The notes beneath the pieces are model-generated. The model was not told the origin of the DNA. It saw only the letters and a list, made by a program, of their open reading frames with translations, and ran no database searches. From the NCBI GenBank assembly GCA_033439295.1, contig JAVTLE010000008.1, forward strand, positions 1 to 64,000: DNA of 64,000 nt. The letters are read 5' to 3'. How positions within the stretch are numbered: position 1 is the first letter of the stretch; each line of letters opens with the position of its first letter. Position numbers and translations under genes: made by a program. Positions 1-22,700 of the stretch are shown here, in pieces. The stretch is from Deuterostichococcus epilithicus. Its lineage: Eukaryota; Chlorophyta; Trebouxiophyceae; Prasiolales; Stichococcaceae.

Positions 1-350
1 TAACTGGGTCTTTTAATGGCGCATAGCCTGGGCGGGGACACGCACGCCTCGGGTGGTTTGGTGCGTGCTTTTGGGGGGGTCGGAGGGATGTTCGGGAGTC
101 GGGCCGGCTGCTCATTGAGCGGACACATGTTGTGCTTCCCCATGGCACGGGAATGGCCATAGCTCGAGCGTCTGACCTCGGATCTGGACGTGGCGACCGG
201 CAGCGGCACCGCAGAGGCCTCAGCTAGGCGCCTGGCCAAGTTTCCTTCCGAATACACCCCGTTTGCGCACAGCAACCTCATCAAGGCGCACAATGGGCAA
301 GTGCTCTTCATGCACCCACCCTAAACCCTAACCTGAACCTTAAACCCTAA
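1..350 (+). repeat. left arm of an inverted repeat, ending in telomere-like motifs
   Basis: This stretch matches the reverse complement of about 1415-1757 along its whole length, with roughly 80-85% identity by eye. Shared landmarks are the block around 146-165 with CCCATGGCACGGGAATGG and the block around 176-225 with GACCTCGGATCTGGAC. The inner end carries degenerate CCCTAAA motifs at about 319-353. The arm may start before the window. Inverted arms around a recombinase remnant fit a mobile element or a subtelomeric repeat; which of the two cannot be decided here. Confidence 0.75.
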
Positions 351-475
351 ACCCAAGTGTTTGGGTGCAAGCCATGCACATGCAAAGCCCCCAAGCAAGG
401 CCTCAAGTGTGTGGGTGCTTCATTGCATAGGGAGACAAGGAGGCACTACCCCTTTTCTTTGACCCAATCACAAGC

Positions 476-1070
476 GTGGGCTTCACGAGCAAGCAATGGA
501 GGGTCATGTTTGGGGATCTATGTGAGAAGATATGTGGCAAGAGGATGGCTCCCAACCTTGCAAGGTGGGCTCTCAATGTAGGGGTGCAAATCCCCATGCA
601 ATGCAATGCAATGCAATGCAATGCAATGCAATGCAATGCAATGCAATGTGTGTTGATGACACCCCACGCATGCCCACCAAGCTCTTCATAGGTAGAGGCT
701 CACCTTCTTTTCGTTTGTGTGGTGAAGGCACATCACCATTGGTGTGGTGCATGGGGCAATTCGCCCAATTGAGGGAGCACCCACCAAGGATCAGCTTGCC
801 ACGGCCATGGGGCATGCCCCCTCCACGGCCACGAAGCATTATGATCGGACCAAGCCCCAACGGGATGCCCAAAGGGCCGTGGATGGCATGAAAGCATTGA
901 GGGGTGCCATGAGAGGCAATGTGGCGGGAGTTGGTGTGGGTGGAGAGGAGGTGGAGGGGGTGGTGAGGATGTGGAGCATGACATCGAGATCGACCTTGAT
1001 AGTGACTGATGGTGGGACACCAGGTGTGCCTCAGCCCATTGGCAAGCCACCACATGTGGGGTTCTAGGGT
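476..1070 (+). mobile_element. broken tyrosine-recombinase-like element remnant (fossil)
   Basis: Between the two inverted arms lie short coding traces that resemble the C-terminal end of a eukaryotic tyrosine recombinase. One trace near 744-890 has the typical LATAMGHAPSTATKHYD block, which holds the last His and the nucleophile Tyr. A trace near 476-590 resembles the preceding helical segment. Crypton-like DNA elements and DIRS-like retroelements both carry such a protein, and inverted terminal repeats would suit the DIRS family. Too little is left to choose. The copy is broken, with several breaks, and the diverged arms suggest that it is old. It is read here as a fossil. Confidence 0.5.
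596..645. repeat. (ATGCA)10 pentanucleotide microsatellite
   Basis: Ten uninterrupted copies of ATGCA lie inside the recombinase-like remnant. Such a pure tract is expected to vary in length between strains. Confidence 0.97.
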
Positions 1071-1414
1071 GGTGAGCCACCCTCCATCAAGAATTTGTGT
1101 GTCACGGACCCCCTTGCCTTCGGCGGCCGACAGCTCAAAATGCAGAGCACTTGTGGTTCAAAGCTCAGGCCGTGGCTGCCTCCGCCATGTCAGGACGAGC
1201 ATCTGGAGCTAATCAGATCTGGATTCCGCCCATGGAATCGGGAGCTATGATTTTCTGACTCGAAGTAGCCATGTGTGCCTATATATTACCAATATAAAAA
1301 TGAAATCATGCACTGCAGCGACCAGGAACACCATGTAACGGCCTCCCGCGTGGCTGACGGTCATGTCACGTGGCCCCCACGTGGTGGCGGACCTCCCGTG
1401 CGTGGCTGGGACAA

Positions 1415-1757
1415 GGGTTTAGGGTTTAGGGGGGTGGTCGATTGAGGTTGGCACCCCTTGGGCCCCTTGGACTTTGGGATGAGGTTGAGGTGCGCAAACG
1501 GGGTGTATTTGCAGAAAAACTTGACCATGCGCCTAGCTGAGGCCTCTGCGGTGCCGCTGCCGGTCGCCGCGTCCAGATCCGAGGTCAGACGCAAAAGTTA
1601 TGGCCATTCCCGTGCCATGGGGAAGCCCAACATGTGTCCGCCCATTGAGCCGCCGGCCCGACTCCCGACCATGCCTCCGACCCCCCCAAATGCACGCACC
1701 ACACCAGCCGTGCGTTGCGTGTCCCCTCCCACGCTCTGCTCCATTAAAACTCACTTT
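1415..1757 (-). repeat. right arm of the inverted repeat
   Basis: This is the reverse-complement partner of 1-350. Its inner end (1418-1433) carries two TTTAGGG units, mirroring the CCCTAAA motifs of the left arm. The outer end at about 1741-1757 matches the first bases of the window, so the left arm may be complete or nearly so. Confidence 0.75.
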
Positions 1758-2683
1758 TCAAGAGCCACGGCCGCATTGTGTGGCATTGAGGTGGGCTTTC
1801 GGTTCACGTGGCACACAAGGGGAAGATCTGACGTGCACCTACGCCGTGCGGGCGGCGGCGTGCCGGACGACCTCAAGGTGGGCCTCTCATGCACACAGGA
1901 GACGTTTGACAAAGCTCCCGCGCCATGCGTGCCGGTTTGAGGTACTTGGCTCCCGGGATGTGTTACGATCGTGGGGGGTAAGTCGCGCAAGTTGGCGCGT
2001 GGGCGACGAGACCTGTCGCGTGGCCTTTCCAACGCATAGAAACTGTGTTTGATGGTGGTCAGACCGCCCCACGGCGCGTGGCGCGGCCCACGATGGGGTG
2101 GAGACGTGTGCATGCATGTTGGGGAGTTGGCTTGAGTGCGCCGCACGAGGTGGGGGGCCCAATCATGTGCTTGCCACACCTTTGGGTGCATGCATGGCCC
2201 CCCACCCCTCCCGTGCGCGCGCCGTGTGTTGCACGCCGTGTGCCATCACACCCCCGGCACCTCAATACTTAAGCCCTTTTATGTACCCAGAAACACTCGA
2301 TTTCCTGGAAAATCCGGCGGGGGAGTGCCCCCCCTTTGGTGCCCTTGCATGCGCCCACGGCGGTGGCAAGGCCGGCCCTCTTACACACGGCATGCCCACG
2401 ACCTACTGAGGTGTCACGAGGGTGGCGGCGCCCTAGGTGGGGCCACAACGCCTCCCACCTCACTACTTCGATGAGGGGGCCACTAGCACAACCACCACAC
2501 CCTCTTGCAAGTGCCACCATGGCAAGGGGTGGGGCGCGACACCACGAGCGCCACTCCAGACGTGTACCCTGAGTGTGCACCTTCGTTTTGCCACCCCACC
2601 CCCCGCCATCCACGCTCTACAAGCCGAGCTATGAGGCGCACAATGGGCAAGTGCTCTTCATGCATGAACACTAAACCCTAAAA
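1758..2683. other. subtelomere-like spacer with a short direct repeat
   Basis: No gene is recognised. The end of the stretch (about 2634-2680) repeats the inner end of the left arm (about 279-325): both share GCGCACAATGGGCAAGTGCT, followed within about 15 bases by CTAAACCCTAA. A piece of the same repeat is therefore present a third time, in direct orientation relative to the left arm. Confidence 0.5.
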
Positions 2684-3303
2684 GCGCTCCGCGGCGGTAC
2701 CGAAATAAGCAGCCGGTCAGCGCACTTTCAGACCGGTCCGACGGTTCAGTGGCGTTGCCCAGGATCTGTAGATACTGCACGAAGCGGTAGCTGCCGTGCC
2801 ACGGGCCTGGACCGGCTGCAAAGCGATTTTCAAAACGGCGGAACGGCAAAATGCGCGCTCCGCGGCGGTATCGCAATTAGCAGCCGGTCAGCGCACTTCC
2901 AGACCGGTCCAACGGTTCAGGGGCGTTGCTAGGGACTCAGCCATGCCGCACGAAGCGGTAGGTGCGGTGCCGCAGGCCTCGACCGGCGGCGGAGTGTTGT
3001 AAACGCGTTTACAACGCCAGCGGCAACGGCAATATGTGCGAGCCGCAGCGGTATCGCAATAAGCAGCCGGTTGACGCACTTTCAGACCAGTCCGACCGTT
3101 CAGGGGCGTTGCCCAGGAGCTGTACAGACTACACGGATCGGTAGGTGCGGTGCCACGGGCCTCGACCGGCAATGGAGCGATTAAAACGCCGGCTGCACGG
3201 CAAAATGCGTGCTCCGCAGCGGTATCGCAATGAGCAGCCGGTCAACGCACTTTGAGGGCGGTCAGACGGTTCAGTGGCATTGCCGAGGAGTCATAGAGAC
3301 TAC
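2684..3303 (+). repeat. tandem satellite array, unit about 171 bp, about 3.6 copies
   Basis: Units start near 2684, 2855, 3038 and 3209, giving spacings of 171, 183 and 171 bp; the fourth copy is partial. Each begins with a GCTCCGCGGCGGTATCGCAA-like block, continues with AGCAGCCGGTCAGCGCACTT and TTCAGTGGCGTTGCC-like blocks, and ends with a GACCGGC...ACGGCAAAAT block. Copies differ at many positions, so the array is not recent. The unit length is close to one nucleosome plus linker. No coding capacity is apparent. Confidence 0.9.
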
Positions 3304-4006
3304 ACGGAGCTGCGACGCCGCACCAGCACATTGCCGCGGCGGCCCCGCCATTGCAATCAGCGGCACCATTGCAATCAGCGGCGTGGCTGCACGGCCATTC
3401 AAGCCAAGTCCAGCACAGCAGTCGCTGCTGGTGCGATGCCGCGGCAGCCTCATGACTGCAATCATCGGCACCGCCGGCGGGCGCGGCTGTGTGGCCACTG
3501 CAAGCAGGTCCAAGCGCAGCTGCTGACCCAGCAGCTTCCTTGGCTTCCAGCCGGCGCTGCTATGCCAACACAGCCATTGGTCCAAGCACTTACAGCAGGC
3601 CAGTGCGATGCTGCGGCAGCCCCGCCACTACAAGACTATCGACGGCACCCGTTATTGGGACGTCTGCCAGCGCGGCTGACTATTACATCCCGATATCCAC
3701 TACCTGCAGCACTGCCTCGTCGACACATTGAACTTGTCGTTGAAGCATCAGCGGCAGAGGTGGAATCGACAACGTAAGTTCTGCCAGCTCTCTCGTCATC
3801 CCTCACACGCTCTGCAGCGACAGAGCTGGGCTGCAGCCCGCTCTCATAGTTATAATCGGACGAGACGCGGCGCTCAGAGACACCAAGCATTTGTGAGATG
3901 CAAGGTATGCGATGAGCAAGGCTATCGTCCGACATCTCCGTCCCTCTGACGCGAGTGGCTTGTGTGCTGTGGCGAGGGCTGCGGTATGCGGCGCTGACAC
4001 GAGCGC
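3304..4006. other. no gene seen; short internal repeats
   Basis: The left part, about 3349-3380, holds a 17-bp near-perfect duplication (ATTGCAATCAGCGGCAC-like). Open frames here overlap on several strands and show no known motif. The right part probably lies beyond the 3' end of the kinase gene. Confidence 0.4.
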
Positions 4007-4011
4007 TTACA
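4007..4011 (-). terminator. TGTAA poly(A) signal of the kinase gene
   Basis: TGTAA is read on the minus strand about 150 bp after the kinase stop codon. TGTAA is the usual polyadenylation signal of green algae. Confidence 0.5.
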
Positions 4012-4159
4012 CAACGCTGGAGGGGCGTAGGTCGGCCAGGGTTCAGTTCAAATACAGGTTCACTGTTGTACATCTAGAGGCAGCAGTGTGCCGTTCTGCC
4101 CAGCAGCAAGGGTGTCTGCTTCCAGCATAGCAGTCGGTCGCCCCAATCACTAAATTCCC

Positions 4160-16300
<12,141 letters not shown>

Positions 16301-17341
16301 ATGTAACGGCTAGGTTTCATTTTGCTGTGGCGCCGCACGCATCAGGATAACCAAGCGGCAGAGCGCCAGAATGCGCGCCGCGCCCTCACTCAGGGGGTCA
16401 CTGTGCACGAGGCGACGCACGTCGACTTGGTTCCAGCTGCGTGTCTGTGGCTGCCGACACTGGTCCTGTGTGTTTGGGGCCCGCTGCAGGCAGGGCTCGA
16501 AGGAGGCACCCAAAACTGATACTGACGTGCAGGCCCGGGCAATCGAGCCCAATCTCTGCCAGGCGCCTTCGAATCTCGCATGATCCTACCTCTGCATACG
16601 TGCGGAAGGCAGTCTGCTTATTTGGCTGATTGTTGGCTGTTCAATGTCGGATTCCACTGCGATCTGCGCGATGAAGCTTGACGGACGGTGGACGGCACAG
16701 GCGCGTGCGATTGTGGACCGATCAAGCTTTGGCCTTTGCACGGCCAATGCCGTCTGCCGATGTGCAGCCACGTGCCTCACCGAAAAGTTGGCACTCAGGA
16801 AGGTCAGCTGCGCATGCCCCCTCGCCATGCTGAGCATCGCGACAGCTCTGTAGCAGTCAGTCTCCAACTTTCACTCGGTGACATATCCTTGTAAACCAGC
16901 ATTAGGTGTGTGCTTAGTGGGTCGCTCGCGCGCCCATGCCTTCGAACGTTGCTGGGGCAAACAAATCGCACACCGCAGTTGAAGGCCTCGGGGAATCGTT
17001 CTGAATAGCCATACGCTTTGGAGATCGCACGGCAGGAAGCCCATGCGACGCTGATATTGCGGGCTGAGCGACCGCCATGGACGCGCCCTCGGGGCAACCT
17101 CCCCAGGTGCACGAAACGACGATTGCTTCTCGGTTCCGACCCTGTCGTTCCTGGTCTTTACTGCGAGATGCCATCCTCGTCTCTGCTACTGCTGCCGGCA
17201 TCGGCAACGGCGCAGCAAGTGCCAGGCCTGCACGACGATGACTGAAGGGTATTGCGACCTGCGCGCTGTGGAAGGCGCACTACGGGGAGCGTACATGCAT
17301 GTTCACGCTACAGCTGCGTGGGGTCGTGATATATCAGCTGC
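16301..17341. promoter_or_regulatory. shared upstream region of kinase and endosulfine genes
   Basis: The kinase gene is transcribed to the left and the endosulfine gene to the right, so this kilobase probably holds both promoters and 5' UTRs. No clear core motif was recognised. A first coding exon of endosulfine might lie here; an ATG at 16644 is one possible but unsupported start. Confidence 0.4.
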
Positions 17342-18104
17342 GTGCCGACGCCTATGGCTGTCAGATTCAGTAGCCGGCCGGCGTCGCTGCCACAGCAAGC
17401 GCGCGGGCGCATCAGGCTCGCATCATCACCGTCGGGTTTCTGGAGTGCACAGGCGCCTAAATCGGCAGCAGACATCGAGAAGGAGCAGGAGGCGCTGCTG
17501 GCCAAGAAGTACGGCGGCCTAGCCAAGAAGAAGCTCATGCCAAAGGTGTGCCGGGCCGCGAGGATGCTCAGTCCCGAGCTCATGTAACACTGTGTTGTGA
17601 TCAGCTGCTGCTGGAGATGCTGCACGCGCGTGTCCAACGCATCGATGCAGCGCCACCACTGGATGGCAGCACATTCGTGCCAGGCAGTTACCGGCCTGGT
17701 CCGGCAATCGGGGGTCATGCGCCTCTGTGTAGTCCACCAAGTGGGTGTTTGGCATTGGCAACCAGCGCGTGGCCCGCTCACCCACCGTTGTAATTGCTCG
17801 TATCAGCGGGCTTACGCCCGCTGAATCGCGCAGTCTTCCATGCAAACCAGCCTGAAACAAACTAACAAAAACTGAACACCAAGTCGATTCAATGCAGGAG
17901 CGCAACTACTTTGACTCTGCGGACTGGGCGCTCAGCAAGCAGGGGAAGAAGCCGGAAAACGTTGCGGGCGCTGCCCCGGGGCCGCCGCCAACGGCACTGC
18001 CACCCAAGCTGGAGCCCAGCGACCATCTGAAGCCGCGCCGCTCGTCGCACCTGGGCGACCTGGAGGCCGCCTCCAGCATCGCCTCCAGCCACACATCGTC
18101 GTGA
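17342..18104 (+). CDS. endosulfine / ARPP-19 family PP2A-B55 inhibitor
   Basis: A small phosphoprotein. After phosphorylation by Greatwall/Rim15 kinases, members of this family inhibit PP2A-B55. Exon 17453-17545 codes the helical part with ALLAKKYGGLAKKKLMPK. Exon 17898-18104 opens with ERNYFDSADWALSKQGKK, which holds the family core (FDSGDY in animals, FDSADW here, with Ser as the phosphosite), and ends in a Pro/Ser-rich tail with stop at 18102-18104. The splice is GT-AG in phase 0. The N-terminus is uncertain. The frame is open upstream to an ATG at 17342, but a good acceptor (TGCACAG) directly before 17453 suggests that the true start may lie in an earlier exon. Identification of the two core exons is firm. 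Confidence 0.88.
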
Positions 18105-19709
18105 GCAGGCTTGAAGGAGCAACTGGGCCGCCATGTGTGCTACGGCGTGCTTTGGCAAAAGAACCTGCAGCCGCGAAATTGCTCGGACTTTGCAATGTGG
18201 ATGGCCTTTGTCGCTGCTGAACGACCCTTGCGACAGTGCGTCGTCTGGTGCAGCCCAAGGCTGAGGTGATCTGCGGGAATTCGCACTGCAAAGTGCACTG
18301 CTGCTAGGCAGAGGAGCCGCACTGCGACAGGGGGCTGCCTCAGAAATCTGAATGACGTGAACGCCAATTAAAGAGGCTGCATCGCTCTGCTGCTAGTCAG
18401 GCAGGCGTATACCTGGGGAGCCAACAGGATGTGCCTGGCAAGCGATGCTTGTACTCAAGATGGAGAATCTGCCGCAATCCTTTGCTCCTTGCGCTGGTGC
18501 GCATTGCATGACTGACCATGTGGTACCTAGGAAATGAATTTGGTCATCACAGCGATCGTCACGTTGAACTACGGACAGCAGGGTTCTGCCGATAGATATC
18601 GCACCAGAAATTTGCACGAAGACCTCTGTTTTTTCCCGGCGCACACTGCGCACTCCGAGATGTGCAGGAGATGTGGTCGCATTTGACTGGGACCCGAGGC
18701 CCCGTCAGCCGTCAAGGCCAGCAAACCACGTTGCGCAACCGTCTGGAAGCCCTCGACATGCGTACACATCGCGCACCACCGCTGCCATGGCAGCACGATG
18801 GCAGCACGAGTTGCGGCGGCAAGCGGCGGCGGTCTGACAGACGTTTCGGAGAAGTGGGACGCTCATCCACACTCAGCCAAAGGGACCCACCAATCTTTCG
18901 ACACCAGGTGCTCTGGGTGCTCAGAGCAGTTGTCCGATCCGAGCAGCCTGCGTAAGCGACCAACTTTGTCTGGACGTCATGCAGACTCAAGCGCAGATGC
19001 TGAGCGGCGGCGCGGGCACAGCCAGTCAGCAGGTGGGAGCCGGCCTCGGGACAGCCAATCCTGGCGGCTCTTCTCCCGAAAGCTCTGGTGCATGCGCGTT
19101 GTGGGTGCCGGAATGTGGTGCACCGGTTGCATGGTGTTCAGCGCGCTACAAAGATACACTTGAGCCATGCCGCGATAGCCAGCATCGATCACAACCAGCG
19201 TCAGTTGCAGAACAGGTGCTCGGTGTGGGTGTGCCATTCTCATCGCCGAGCTGGCGACGGCCGGTACTTGGGGGCGCATCCGCGCTGGCAACGCCCATTA
19301 GGTGGTGACACGACGGACAGCGATCGTAGCACGACCGACACTTACCTTGGGATCCCTTCCGACCTCCACAGGTGCTCAGGAGCAGGGCAGCCTCCACATC
19401 AGCTGGAGCCCTGCCGCGGCAACCACAGACCTCAGCGCGTCCTTGCAGAGGCTCGCGCGTGGTGCGTGCGCCAGCATGCTGCTAGAACGACAGCAAGCTA
19501 CCCTTGTGCTTGCGCCATGTCTTCCAGAACCTTCAACATGCACCTGCAGTCACTTGGGCAGGGGCGGTGCAGTGATCCAGCCGCATCATCGCTGCCCTGC
19601 CGTTTTGATGTCGTGAGGTCATTATCGCAGAGCAGCAGTCGGGAGATCCGGAGCACAGACAGCCATGTGACGCCGTAAGCTCCTCACTGTGCGGCTTGCG
19701 CTGCCTCAG
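18105..19709. other. spacer; probably endosulfine 3' UTR and 5' part of the chaperonin gene
   Basis: No convincing separate gene. The plastid transit-peptide exon of the downstream chaperonin must lie here. Candidate ATGs at 18798, 18979 and 19519 were considered, but none gives a clearly typical transit peptide joined in phase to the exon at 19710. Confidence 0.4.
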
Positions 19710-22700
19710 GTGACAAAGGCAGAGGCGAAGCAAATCGTTTTCGACAACGCCTCGCGGGCGCGACTGCAGGATGGCATCAACAAAGTGGCAGACGCAGTCG
19801 GCGTGACATTGGGTCCCCGAGGTGAGCTTTCGCTGCCTGCTGCGAGGCAGCTAGCTCCCTCACAACCCAATCAACAGTACCAGCGCGGCTCATCCGATGC
19901 CGTGGTCGACGGCAACAGCATTCCTGAGCCGCTCAAGGGCCGAATTGCCAGGCTGATAAGGGGCCTCACGTCGGAGTCAGGAAACTGATTCGGACCGTTG
20001 CAGCGTCAGGCTGGGCAAGCATGTGAAACGCTCCCAGGTGAAGCTTGCAGCATTGCCGTTCGCAGGGCGGAACGTTGTGCTGGAGCAGAGCTACGGCGTG
20101 CCTCAGGTCATCAACGACGGCGTGTCCATCGCTCGTGCCATCGAGCTGGAGGACCCCTTCGAGAATGCCGGCGCCCAGCTCATCAAGGAGGTGGGGCCCG
20201 CCGGCAGGCTTGGTGCTGCGCTGAGGTGGTGGCCTGACTAGGAGCCTGTGATTTTGCTTAGTCAAAACAGAGGAGTAGCCGCTGATGAACTCCCATGGCG
20301 CACAGGCTGACAGGGTGTGTTACACTGCGTGGCATGGTGCTTGTGCACGCTTGAATATGCAGGGCTGTATCCCGCGTAGGTGGCGGGCCGGACAAACGAC
20401 TCGGCGGGCGATGGCACCACGACGGCCTCAGTGCTGGCGCGGGAGATCATCCACTATGGCCTCCAGGTGCTGTGCCCAGCTGAACGCTGCAGCACCTCTG
20501 TCGAGCTCCGAGTTGCGTGCGTGTGCGTGGTGGACCCGCGCGCCGGAGAGCGTGGCAGAAACGAGGCGTGGCGCCTCAGCCTGCTCGGCAACGCTACTGC
20601 ATGTGCATGGCGTGCACACCGACTGCGCCACCCTGGCGCACGTCAAGTGCATCCAGCGATCAGCCCCGCAACCCGCTGCACCCACCAACGCAGGCGGTCA
20701 CCAGCGGCGCCAACCCAGTCAGCATCAAGAAGGGCATCGACAAGACGTGCACGCACCTTGTCAAGCGGCTAAAGGAGCTGGCGCGACCCGTCAAGGGCAC
20801 CGAGGACATCCGGGTGTGCCCCCCGCTGCCGCCTGTGCTCGGCCTCTGGTCTCTTCCTGCAGCATGGACCGCCTGTTGATCATGCCATTGCTGCGGGGGC
20901 CGACACAGTGCCTGGCTGCCTTGCAGCGCAAGGGATGATGGCGACATCGTGTGCCCAACACTGCCTGTCGAGTCGTCGTGCTTGCTGCTGCAGAGCGTGG
21001 CGTCCATCTCAGCTGGCAACGACCGCGTCATCGGTGACATGATTGCAGAGGCGCTGGACAAGGTGCTGCCATGCAACCTCTGCCGCGCCTGCATCTGACG
21101 CCAGTATCTTGCCAAGCCATGAGCATTCTGTGAATCGGTCGTCTGAATGAAGTGCGCATCTCCGGAGCAACTTAAAGACTGGCACATCGCTGGCAGGCGT
21201 TGCCCGCTCCTCCCTCTGCCGGACGCCACATGGCCATGCGGATGCAGCTCGAATGCCGGATGCTGTGGCTGCAGGTGGGCTCGGACGGCGTGCTGTCCAT
21301 TGAGGGCAGCAACACGATGGACACCAGCGTGGAGGTGCAGGAGGGCATGATGATCGACCGCGGCTTCATCTCCCGCGAGATGATCACCAACCAGGTCAGC
21401 GCGCAGGGCCCGCATCCTAGCAGGGGCCAGGCGCAGGCCAGCCACCGCATTGGGACAGACCTGTGCACGCAGGCAGCGCAGCGGCAGTGCGGCGGCGCCC
21501 GTGCACAAGCGGGTGCAGCCTGGCCGGGGGTCCGCCACCCAGAGCCGCTCGACGATGGTACATTGTGTGTTAATGTCGGTAGACAGTGCCAGAAACATGC
21601 AGCCCTGCATGGCCGCCAAACTTTCACATCTGCGCAGCGGGCGCAGAATGGGTCATTCCGGTGGTGCTAAACTGTGATCCAACAACCGCAGGAGCGCATG
21701 CTGGTGGAGTACGACAATGCGCGGATCCTGATCACGGACCAGAAGCTGGAGTCCATCAAGGACGTGATGGGCATCATGGAGGCTGCATCCAAGGCCGGCG
21801 GCTCCCTGGTCATCATCGCCGAGGACGTCACCGTGCGCCACGATCACGCTCGTCCTGCTCCCCTGACCATCGTGACTGCCGCCGCGCAGGCGCTGCACCC
21901 GGCTGACTGTTGGCGAGGCACCCCAGCGCAGCGCACTCATCCCAATGCAGCGCTCCCGGCAGCAAACCCGTGCAGTTTCTGCTTGCTTTGGGGTGCAGGG
22001 CATGCTCGCTGCCACTGCGGCGTCACACGGGGTTTAGGGTTCAGGTTGTCGTAGTGCTGCTGACAGCGCTGCTGCGCTGCTCCTGTGACGCTGCCTTGCC
22101 CGCTCCTGCAGGGTGACGCGCTGGCGTGCCTGATCGTAAACAAGCTGCGCGGCATTGTCAACGTGGCCGCCATCAAGGCGCCCGGCTTCGGCGAGCGCCG
22201 CAAGGCCCTGCTGCAGGCAAGCCGCCTGGTGTCTCGGCTGTGCTGCACTGTTGGCCACCTCGCAAGGTCATGCTGCTCTCTGGCTGAGTTGGCAGGCTGC
22301 CACACATCACTGGAATGCCAACCCCCTAAATTTTTGGTGTCATGCCTGCAGGACCTTGCCATCGTCACAGGCGCCGAGTATGTCGCCAAGGACCTGGGCA
22401 TGAAGGTATGGCCTCACCATGTCGTGCTGCATGCCGTGCTGCTGTTGGCGCTCCCTCCTGACACTGGAACCATGCAGCAGCTGTGGCTGTCTCTGAAGCC
22501 CTGGCATGATGAAGCACAGCAGTGACCTGAGCGATTCACAAATATTCAAATGCACAGGCAGAGGCGGCCACCGTGGACCAGCTGGGCACGGCGCGCAAGA
22601 TCACCATCCGTGCCAACGAGACGACCATCATCGCTGACGCTGCCAACAAGGAGGAGATCAGCATCCGCGTGGCACAGGCGCGCCAATTTTGCGCCTTGCT

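Noticed and set aside
573-1080. His/Pro-rich minus-strand open frames
   Set aside because: They mirror the microsatellite and the recombinase-like remnant and have no motif of their own.
2684-3303. possible CRISPR-like array
   Set aside because: The repeated unit is about 171 bp with no short conserved repeat and variable spacers; it is a eukaryotic satellite.
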